Assembly: GCA_038239195.1 (NCBI GenBank)
Contig: JBBSEZ010000132.1
Span: forward strand, 1 to 21,884
Direction of reading: 5' to 3'
DNA length: 21,884 bases
DNA from: JBBSEZ01 sp038239195
GTDB taxonomy: Bacteria; Planctomycetota; Planctomycetia; Gemmatales; Gemmataceae
In this document: in pieces, positions 17,001 through 21,884 of the stretch
Position numbering within the stretch: the first letter of the stretch is position 1
Layout of the letters: every line of letters begins with the position of its first letter
Notes under the pieces: model-generated
What the model was told of the DNA's origin: nothing
What the model saw: the letters and a program-made list of their open reading frames with translations, nothing else
Databases searched by the model: none
Program-made: the position numbers and the translations under genes

Positions 17001-18510
17001 GCCTTGCCCACTCGCGGTCGTGAATGCGCGGGTCGTCCGCGACGTCGTTGGTGAGGAGCGGCTGCCGGTCCTGGGCGATCAGGCCGATCTTGAACTGCCC
17101 AACCGGGACGCGGCCGTGCGGGCCGTCGGTATGCACGTAGAGCCCCGCGCTGGCCTGCAACTCCAGCACGCCCCCCGCCTCGTCGAGCGTCCAGATGCGG
17201 GCGAACGCCGCGTCGAGGCATCGGACGACGACCTCGGCACAGCGGGCCAACATGCCCTGCAAGCTGTCGGCCTGGGTGAGGGCCACGCCCACTTCCGCCC
17301 CGAACGCCGCCAGCCTCGCCCGCTCCTCCAGGGCAATCTCCGACCGCTTGCGGTCGGTCACGTCCAGGAGGGCCCCCTCCCAGACCGTCTGGCCAGTCGG
17401 CAAACGGCGGGGGGCCGACCGGCAGTGGGCCCAGACGACGCCCGAGCGCGCCCGCAAGCGGAACTCGCAGTCGAACGGGGCCAGATCGCGGAGGGCGACC
17501 TCTTCCGCCGCGGCCACGCGCGGGCGGTCCTCCTCGTGGACGAGGCCGTACAGCGCGTTGGCGTCGGCAAGCACCTCGGCGGGCGTGACGCCGAACAATC
17601 GCTCGACTCCGGCACTGACGTAGGTGAACCGCCGGTGGCCATCCCGGTCGCCCAGGACCTGGTAGACCGCCCCGTGCGGCAGGTTGTCGCTGAGGGCCCG
17701 CAGCCGCCCCTCGCTCTCCCCCAGGGCCTCCCTCGCCTGCCGCCCTTCCGTGACGTTAACGATGGCCGCGACGAAGCCCGCGACCCGGCCCTCGGCGTCC
17801 AACTCCGGGTCGTAGGCACACCGCATGACCTGCCTGCCGGGGCCCTCGTAGAAGAGCTCGGCCTCGAACTCGACCCGCTCGCCTGCCAGAGCGGCATCCA
17901 CGTGCGCCTCGATGGCGGCATACGCCGCCTCGCCCACCACGTCGCGGATGCGTCTGCCGACGACCTCTCGGGGGTGCAGCCCGAAGCGAGCCGCGTAGGG
18001 CTTGTTGACGAACCGGTAGCGGCGGACGGCGTCGCAGTGGGCGATGAGGACCGGGGCGTGGTCCGTCAACAGGTGCAGTTGCCGCTCTCGCTGGTAGGCC
18101 GCTTCCTCGGCCCGCTTCATTTCGGTGTGATCGCGCACGATCTTGGCAAACCCCCTTAGCCCGCCGCGTTCGTCCTTGAGCGGCGTCACCGCCCCGCTGG
18201 CCCAGAACCGGCTACCGTCCCTCCGCACGTGCCAGCGGTCGTCCTCGCCCCTGCCGGTGGCGAGGGCCTGCTCCAGTTCCTTCTGCGGGACGCCACGCCG
18301 CACGTCCTCGGGGGTGAAGAAACAGTCGCACTGCTTGCCGAGGACCTCCTCCTCCGAGAAGCCCAGCAGGCGTTCGGCCCCCTTGCTCCAGCAGAGGACG
18401 TGGCGGTTCGCGTCCACGACGAAAATGGCGTAGTCCAGGACGTTCTCGGCCAGAAGCCGGAACATCTCCCCTTCCCATGCCGCCCTGTCCGGTTGCCTCT
18501 GGTCGGCCAT
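14050..18510 (-). CDS. Giant multi-PAS/GAF hybrid sensor histidine kinase
   Basis: A 1486-residue soluble hybrid kinase. Order as read: PAS (15-130), PAS (143-258), PAS (268-388), GAF (395-555), PAS (565-685), PAS (697-815), GAF (825-985), PAS (993-1108), HisKA (1118-1185, H1130 in AHELRNP), HATPase_c (1230-1345, N-box N1247, DTGVGIP at 1275), REC (1366-1480, phospho-acceptor D1416, K1468 in VKPADP). Most PAS domains end in the D-x-T-x-R/K-K/R linker typical of PAC ends. All kinase and receiver key residues are present, so it should autophosphorylate and pass phosphate to its own receiver. There are no membrane segments; ligands are unknown. ATG 18510 is chosen; M16, preceded by GAAGGGGAG, is an alternative start. 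It reads towards the second kinase 229 bases on. Confidence 0.95.
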   Translation of the reverse strand: MADQRQPDRAAWEGEMFRLLAENVLDYAIFVVDANRHVLCWSKGAERLLGFSEEEVLGKQCDCFFTPEDVRRGVPQKELEQALATGRGEDDRWHVRRDGSRFWASGAVTPLKDERGGLRGFAKIVRDHTEMKRAEEAAYQRERQLHLLTDHAPVLIAHCDAVRRYRFVNKPYAARFGLHPREVVGRRIRDVVGEAAYAAIEAHVDAALAGERVEFEAELFYEGPGRQVMRCAYDPELDAEGRVAGFVAAIVNVTEGRQAREALGESEGRLRALSDNLPHGAVYQVLGDRDGHRRFTYVSAGVERLFGVTPAEVLADANALYGLVHEEDRPRVAAAEEVALRDLAPFDCEFRLRARSGVVWAHCRSAPRRLPTGQTVWEGALLDVTDRKRSEIALEERARLAAFGAEVGVALTQADSLQGMLARCAEVVVRCLDAAFARIWTLDEAGGVLELQASAGLYVHTDGPHGRVPVGQFKIGLIAQDRQPLLTNDVADDPRIHDREWARREGMVAFAGYPLLVGERLVGVMAMFARQALSTATLEAMASVANGIALGIERQQAQERLHRQREWLRVTLSSIGDAVIATDTQGLVVFLNGVAASLTGWTQEEAGGRPLEAVFPVLNETTRQPVESPVAKALREGRPVGLANHTVLLGKDGGETPIADSAAPIRDERGRILGVVLVFRDVTDERRAGQALRASEARKAAVLETALDCIITIDSRGAVVEFNAAAERTFGYRREDVLGREMSELIVPPRMREGHHRGLAHYLATGEGPVLGRRLELPAMRADGGEFPAELAITRLPGDGPPLFTAYLRDVGDRKEAERRRNARLAVTQALAQAPTVSEALRHVLRSVCETLGWDAGSFWLLEREASVLRCVEAWYAPDAGLESFAAANRQQTFATGLGLPGRVWQACRPLWVEDVAREENFPRREVAAQAGLRGAFACPVLLEGEFLGAIEFFNRAIREPDADLLETMTTLAGQIGQFLERKGAEEALRSSEARLRSIIDNWPSAIFVKDRQGRYLLANKACEAYSGEPVERMIGKTDYDYLPGEVADRFRADDGRVLDSGAVLRYEEPAPLDGEARTSLTVKFPLCDSSGRPYAVCGIATDITDRKRAEERLREADRRKDEFLAMLAHELRNPLAPIRNAVQVIRLLGRPDPDVRRFAEMIERQVQTMTRLVDDLLDVSRITQGKIKLQKGPVELAAVVAQAVETARPLIEARRHELTVALPAEPVRLEADATRLAQVIGNLLTNAAKYTEEGGHVWLTAEREGSTAVVRVRDTGVGIPPELLGKVFDLFAQVDRSLARSEGGLGIGLTLVKSLVEMHGGRVEARSEGEGKGTELVVRLPIRQPPHAPDAANFERALDRPAPPRRVLVVDDNVDAAESLAMLLRVGRHDVRTAQDGATALQVAEAFRPEVVLLDLGLPRMDGFEVARRLREQEGVEKALLVALTGHGQEEDRRRSLEAGFDAHLVKPADPAALQRLLAGRGRSS

Positions 18511-18592
18511 CGCGAAGGCCCCGTCGCCCGGTGATAATCAGAAAGCACGGCCCGCACCCCAGACAGCGCCCGGCAGAGAGCGGGCGAAGCGG

Positions 18593-18670
18593 TCATTCGC
18601 CCGTCTCGTTGCCGGCGACCGCCAGGAAGGGCAAGCCCAGCCGCGGCAGGACCAGCAGGAAGGCCTTCAT
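18593..18670 (-). CDS. Possible 25-residue hydrophobic peptide
   Basis: The frame MKAFLLVLPRLGLPFLAVAG plus a short polar tail has a good ribosome binding site (GAGGTGAACC) and a hydrophobic core like a signal or membrane peptide. It stops 82 bases before the large kinase. A TACAAT hexamer (18711-18706, minus strand) lies at promoter distance upstream, but no -35 match is evident. It may be a leader peptide for the kinase, a broken lipoprotein-like gene, or chance. Confidence 0.3.
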   Translation of the reverse strand: MKAFLLVLPRLGLPFLAVAGNETGE

Positions 18671-18673
18671 GGT

Positions 18674-18973
18674 TCACCTCGGGGCCCGGTCGGCGACAGA
18701 GTCGTATTGTATCGAGGAGGCAGGCGGCGGGACCATTGTAACGAGGGCGAGCACGTCGGCCCACGAGGGGTCGAGCAGGCGAGGCGTCGTGCAACCGCCC
18801 TGTCGAGCACTCGTCCCGGCGACCCGATGCCCCGCCGTCTTCAACGCCTCGCTCGCTCTGGCGCGGGTGATGCGGGCGAGCTCGCCCGTGGCCCGGTCGG
18901 GGGAGGCCGCGTCGGCGGGCAGGCGGCAGACGGCGCAGGTGCGGGGCAGCAGGAGGAGGACCAGAGGGTGCAT
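18674..18973 (-). pseudogene. Apparent ACT-domain protein remnant with an internal deletion
   Basis: The frame opens 15 bases after the thioesterase stop. Its first 32 residues (MHPLVLLLLPRTCAVCRLPA, then DAASPDRATGEL) look like the start of the small ACT-domain proteins whose N-terminus reads YAVCRLPPDAPIPxWA. Soon after, SEALKTAGHRVAG resembles the C-terminal end of the same family. The roughly 80 residues that should lie between are absent. Everything after residue 55 or so looks like read-through. I infer a gene collapsed by an internal deletion. The match is from memory of the family pattern, so it is tentative. Confidence 0.4.
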
Positions 18974-18988
18974 GGTCTTTTCCCATTC

Positions 18989-19411
18989 TCACCTCGCCTT
19001 CAGCTTCAGGCAGGTGCTGGACGCCTTGGCGACGAGCCGCCCTTGCCCGTCCTTGACCTCGCACTCGACGTAGCCCACGGTCGAGCCAGCCTTCACCACC
19101 TTTGCCTCGGCGGTGATGACGTCTCGGCGGACGGCCCGGAGGAAGTTGATCTTCAGTTCGACGGTGGTGAAGCTCTCGCCCTCGGCCAGCGTGGCGGCGT
19201 AGGCCCAGCCCATCGCGGCATCGGCGAGGTCGGTGTAGACGCCGCCGTGGAGCGTCCCCAGCGGGTTGTGGTGCCGCTCGTCCACCGCCATCGCGAACGC
19301 CGTCCGGCCCGGCTCGATCTCCGTCATCTTCATGCCCAGCAGTCGGGCGATGGGGAACGTCTCCCGCTCCCCGCTCACCATCTGCCGCCCTGTTTCGAGC
19401 ATCGTCGCCAT
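18989..19411 (-). CDS. PaaI-family hotdog-fold thioesterase
   Basis: A complete 140-residue hotdog protein. The signature HNPLGTLHGGVYTDLADAAMG (about 48-68) holds the N49, H55-G-G and D64 positions used in PaaI/YbgC-like acyl-CoA thioesterases, and the C-terminal half ends with the usual strand pair (VGYVECEVKDGQGRLVAKAS). Such enzymes hydrolyse small or aromatic acyl-CoA thioesters in the cytoplasm. ATG 19411 is preceded by CAGGAG at good spacing. The gene follows the GNAT frame after 20 bases, so the two were probably one transcript. It is the only intact gene in its small cluster. Substrate cannot be told from sequence. Confidence 0.92.
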   Translation of the reverse strand: MATMLETGRQMVSGERETFPIARLLGMKMTEIEPGRTAFAMAVDERHHNPLGTLHGGVYTDLADAAMGWAYAATLAEGESFTTVELKINFLRAVRRDVITAEAKVVKAGSTVGYVECEVKDGQGRLVAKASSTCLKLKAR

Positions 19412-19431
19412 GAGCTTCTCCTGCCTCTGGA

Positions 19432-19885
19432 TCAGTCGATGAGCAGTTTCAGGTGGTCGAACGCCTCGTCCACGCGGTCGCCGAGCGACAAGTAGAGCGA
19501 CCTCGCCGCCAGGTTGTCCTTCGCGGTCGAGAGCACGAGACAGGCCGCCCCGGTCGAGCGGGCCAGGCCCAGGGCGGCGCCCATCAGCAGGCGGGCGACC
19601 CCGCGGCGGCGTGCCCCTCCACCGCGAACAGGTCGTTGAGGGCCCAGATCGGCTTCATCCGCACGGACGAGAACAACGGGTAGAGCTGGACGAGCCCCAG
19701 GGCGGTCGGGGCTTTCTCGTCGAGGGCGACGAACAGGACCGACTCGCCCTTCGATAGCCGCTCGGCGAGGAACGCGGCGGCACCGGCAGGTCGGGCTTCT
19801 GCCCGTAGAACTGCCTGTAGCCGTCGAACAGCGGGGCCGCCAGGGCCACGTGCCCAAGGCCAGCCTTGACGATCGTGACGCTCAC
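19432..19885 (-). pseudogene. GNAT-family N-acetyltransferase broken by two 1-base shifts
   Basis: Three frames join to one GNAT protein. Frame one starts at a GTG (19885, with AGGAGG upstream): MSVTIVKAGLGHVALAAPLF through QKPDLP. Near 19783 one base is missing and frame two continues AAFLAERLSKGESVLFVALD to NDLFAVEGH. Near 19608 another base is missing and frame three gives RRGVARLLMGAALGLARSTG and ends DHLKLLID. The R-R-x-G-V-A run is the acetyl-CoA pyrophosphate loop (motif A). Restoring two bases yields 151 residues, the normal GNAT length, and nothing is lost. Both shifts lie in GCC-rich sequence. This pattern suits recent decay or sequencing error equally. Confidence 0.85.
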
Positions 19886-20078
19886 CAGTGGCCTCCTGGC
19901 TCTTTCGGGGGCGACGGGATCAGTCTACGAAGGAAGACGGCCGAGCGTCGTCTTCGTCGAGTCGGGGCGGCCACGAGCGCGACGAAGCCGAACCTGCTCG
20001 TCCTCGAGGCCCACCCGTTGGCCCGCCTCGCGAACCGCTACAAGGGAGGGGTGAGGCCAAAGATCCGGGAGCGCGGAT

Positions 20079-20128
20079 CGCCAAGCCGCAAGCGGCGGGC
20101 CCGGCGCAATTCCGCTGGCGGCTTGGCG
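20079..20128. repeat. 11-bp inverted repeat in the gap before the DUF1501 gene
   Basis: CGCCAAGCCGC (20079-20089) and GCGGCTTGGCG (20118-20128) are perfect inverted copies around 28 bases; the first arm also contains part of the small palindrome CCGCAAGCGG. Planctomycete genomes often carry AAGCCGC/GCGGCTT palindromes between genes. The rest of the gap 19886-20211 shows no gene. Confidence 0.45.
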
Positions 20129-20156
20129 GGCGGGGCCCTCCCGGACGTGTTTTCCC

Positions 20157-20185
20157 TTGACAGGCGAGGTCGTGTCAACAACACT
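20157..20185 (+). promoter_or_regulatory. Candidate promoter of the DUF1501 gene
   Basis: A perfect TTGACA at 20157-20162 is followed after 17 bases by AACACT (20180-20185), a poor -10 with three of six matches. The start codon lies 26 bases further. The -35 match and the position between divergent genes favour it; the weak -10 speaks against it. Confidence 0.4.
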
Positions 20186-20211
20186 GCCTACTGCCTCGGT
20201 GAGGGCCCGCG

Positions 20212-21606
20212 ATGCCTGCTTCTTCCCCTGACTGCACCGACTTTCGCGCCGCGGCGCGCCTGGACCGCCGCGAGTTGCTTCGCGTTGGCGCCCTGTCCGG
20301 CTTTGGCCTGTCGCTCCCCGACCTCTTCCGGGCACAGGCCGAGGCGAGGCCCGAGCGGCCGGGCACCTTCGGGCGGGCAAAGTCCGTCATCGTCCTCTAC
20401 CTGCACGGCGGTCATGCGCAGCAGGAAACCTGGGACCCCAAGCCCGCAGGGCCCTCTCCCGAGCGGGGCGAGCTCGGTGCCCGCGCCACCAGCCTGCCCG
20501 GAGCTCGCGTCGGCGAATTGCTGCCGTGCTCCGCTCGGGTGATGCACAAACTCGCCGTGATCCGCTCGCTGACCCACGGCAACGCCAACCACGTGCAGGC
20601 CAGCCTGGCGGCGATGACGGGCCACGCCCACCCGCCGGAGGCCGAGGCCCGCGGCGACTTTGCCCCGTCGCCGAGCGACTTCCCGCCCTTTGGCGCCGTG
20701 CTCGACCATTTGCGCCGGGCGCCCCGGCTACCGACCTGGGTGCAGGTTGGGCCGCTGATGCGTCGCGGTAATGGGACCGTGTTGCACGGCCAATCGCCGG
20801 GCTTCCTCGGCACCCGGCACGGCCCGCTCGTCATCGATCAGGTCCTGCGCCCTGCGGACGTGCGCGTGCAGGCGGTCCGCCCCAGCCCAGACCTCTCCTC
20901 GGTGCGCCTGACGGCGCGGCGGGGCCTGCTGCGTCAGATCGACAGCCAGCAGCGCTTGCTGGGCGCCGCCGCCGAGGTGCGGGCCTTTGACGCCTATCAG
21001 CAGCGGGCGCTCGATCTGTTGACCTCGCCGGCGCTGGCCCGAGCCTTCGACCTCGCCCAGGAGCCAGCCCTCGTGCGCGCCGCGTACGGGCGAACGCAGT
21101 TCGGCCAGTGCTGTTTGCTGGCACGGCGCCTGGCCGAGGCGGGCGTGCCCCTGATCAACGTGCATTACTGCCGCACACCGGTCGGCTCCTGGGACACGCA
21201 CAGCCGGCATTTCTCCCAGATGAAAGACTCCCTGTGCCCGACTTTTGACCGGGCGTTCGCCAGCCTGGTCGAGGACCTGGACCAGCGCGGCCTGCTCGGC
21301 CAGGTTCTCGTGCTGGCGACGGCGGAGTTCGGCCGAACGCCACGCGTCAACCGCAACGGGGGCCGAGATCACTGGCCGTGGGTTTATTCCGTGGCACTTG
21401 CGGGAGGTGGCGCGGCGCGGGGCGTCGTCTACGGGGCCTCGGACAAAATTGCTGCCTTCCCAGTTGCTCACCCGCACGACCCGCGCGATCTGGCGGCCAC
21501 GGTCTATCACCTCCTCGGGGTGCCTGCGAACGCGCTCATCCACGACCAGATCGGCCGGCCTCACGCTTTGGTCACCGGGCGGAAGATCGACGGCCTGCTG
21601 GGGTGA
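20212..21606 (+). CDS. DUF1501 domain protein with Tat-type leader
   Basis: A 464-residue member of the DUF1501 family, which is abundant in planctomycetes and related to the sulfatase/alkaline phosphatase fold. The N-terminus DRRELLRVGALSGFGLSL (18-35) is a twin-arginine-type leader, so export as a folded protein is likely. Family landmarks follow: VIVLYLHGGHAQQETWDPKP (59-78), RSLTHGNANH (118-127), VHYCRTPVGSWDTH (317-330) and ATAEFGRTPRVNRNGGRDHW (369-388). The ATG follows GGTGAGG at good spacing. In planctomycetes these genes often sit next to DUF1549/DUF1553 cytochrome-like genes, but here no such partner is visible upstream or downstream. Its reaction is not established. Confidence 0.95.
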   Translation: MPASSPDCTDFRAAARLDRRELLRVGALSGFGLSLPDLFRAQAEARPERPGTFGRAKSVIVLYLHGGHAQQETWDPKPAGPSPERGELGARATSLPGARVGELLPCSARVMHKLAVIRSLTHGNANHVQASLAAMTGHAHPPEAEARGDFAPSPSDFPPFGAVLDHLRRAPRLPTWVQVGPLMRRGNGTVLHGQSPGFLGTRHGPLVIDQVLRPADVRVQAVRPSPDLSSVRLTARRGLLRQIDSQQRLLGAAAEVRAFDAYQQRALDLLTSPALARAFDLAQEPALVRAAYGRTQFGQCCLLARRLAEAGVPLINVHYCRTPVGSWDTHSRHFSQMKDSLCPTFDRAFASLVEDLDQRGLLGQVLVLATAEFGRTPRVNRNGGRDHWPWVYSVALAGGGAARGVVYGASDKIAAFPVAHPHDPRDLAATVYHLLGVPANALIHDQIGRPHALVTGRKIDGLLG

Positions 21607-21614
21607 AATGGGCA

Positions 21615-21657
21615 GCGTTCCAGGGGTAGGCGTTCCAGGGGCGTTAGCCCCTGGAAC
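21615..21657. terminator. Palindromic repeat between convergent genes, possible bidirectional terminator
   Basis: GTTCCAGGGGC (21632-21642) and GCCCCTGGAAC (21647-21657) form a perfect 11-bp stem with loop GTTA. The twelve bases GCGTTCCAGGGG occur twice in tandem (21615-21626 and 21630-21641), so the stem's left arm is partly duplicated. The position between two converging genes fits termination from both sides, and a short A run follows the stem, which is a T run for the minus-strand gene only on its approach side. It looks like a member of a dispersed palindromic repeat family. Confidence 0.55.
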
Positions 21658-21676
21658 TAAAATCCCTGAAATGCTC

Positions 21677-21884
21677 TCACTCGGCGGAGAAGCCGGCGAG
21701 GAAGTCGTCGAACGCCTTCTGCTGGGTGTGCTCGGTGCCTTGCAGCCTCTTGACGTCGGCCTGATACTTCTCGATCTGCGTCTCCTGCTGCTCGAACTTG
21801 ACCAGGTAACGCTTGTACGGCGGCGAGTTCATCGGCACCTCGCGGATGTTCGCCCGCAACCGCGCCTGGTCCACCGTGATGACG
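21677..21884 (-). CDS. C-terminal end of a coiled-coil protein, cut by right window edge
   Basis: The last 68 residues of a larger minus-strand gene: VDQARLRANIREVPMNSP, then PYKRYLVKFEQQETQIEKYQ and a charged helix ending in FLAGFSAE. The stretch is a heptad-like coiled coil. The phrase RANxxxxPxxSxxYKRYLxKxxxQE resembles the C-terminal region of DUF4139-type envelope proteins seen in planctomycetes; this is a pattern memory, not an alignment. The start is outside the window. It converges with the DUF1501 gene. Confidence 0.65.
   Translation of the reverse strand, partial: VITVDQARLRANIREVPMNSPPYKRYLVKFEQQETQIEKYQADVKRLQGTEHTQQKAFDDFLAGFSAE

Noticed and set aside
14116..18159. Very long plus-strand open frame opposite the giant kinase
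   Set aside because: It mirrors the kinase in the antisense direction, has no domain of its own, and arises from the high GC content and codon bias of the real gene.
1..21884. CRISPR array, insertion sequence, prophage or integrase gene
   Set aside because: No regularly spaced repeats, transposase, integrase or phage protein could be recognised on either strand.

Overview
The window looks like a chromosomal stretch from a high-GC planctomycete, probably of the Gemmata/Isosphaera side of the phylum. The clearest marker is a DUF1501 protein with a twin-arginine leader (20212-21606). Very large soluble hybrid histidine kinases and short palindromic intergenic repeats fit the same group. This assignment is inference from gene content; no marker such as rRNA is present.

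Layout. All genes except the DUF1501 gene lie on the minus strand. From right to left: the C-terminal end of a coiled-coil protein (21677-21884); a convergent palindromic repeat; the DUF1501 gene (+). Then comes a minus-strand run made of a GNAT acetyltransferase broken by two 1-base shifts, an intact PaaI-type thioesterase and an apparent ACT-domain remnant. Two large cytoplasmic hybrid kinases follow (1486 and 807 residues) with matching HisKA-HATPase-REC ends. Next are a small frameshifted gene and a dGTPase-like HD hydrolase that is frameshifted and appears to lack its C-terminus. A gene-poor stretch of about 600 bases with nested inverted repeats separates these from a two-gene unit: a spore-photoproduct-lyase-like radical SAM enzyme followed by an adenine-specific DNA methyltransferase. 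A tRNA-Ser(CGA), a 116-residue unknown protein and a translationally coupled YhaO/YhaN (SbcD/SbcC-like) nuclease-ATPase pair complete the window; YhaN is cut by the left edge.

How the genes may work together. The left half is rich in DNA metabolism: a Mre11/Rad50-type complex, an adenine methyltransferase, a DNA-repair-like radical SAM protein and a dNTP hydrolase. The most unusual part is the radical SAM/methyltransferase pair. The radical SAM protein lacks the cysteine used by true spore photoproduct lyase as hydrogen donor and has an extra C-terminal cysteine set. The methyltransferase has Gly where motif IV normally has Asn. Both proteins may therefore have left their textbook reactions, and they sit in one apparent transcription unit. 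A 15-base repeat of the tRNA-Ser 3' end lies 530 bases away and brackets the 116-residue gene, which could mark a small integration scar.

Caution. Four single-base frameshifts (two in G tracts, two in GCC-rich sequence) could be real decay, phase-variable tracts or sequencing errors; the sequence alone cannot decide.
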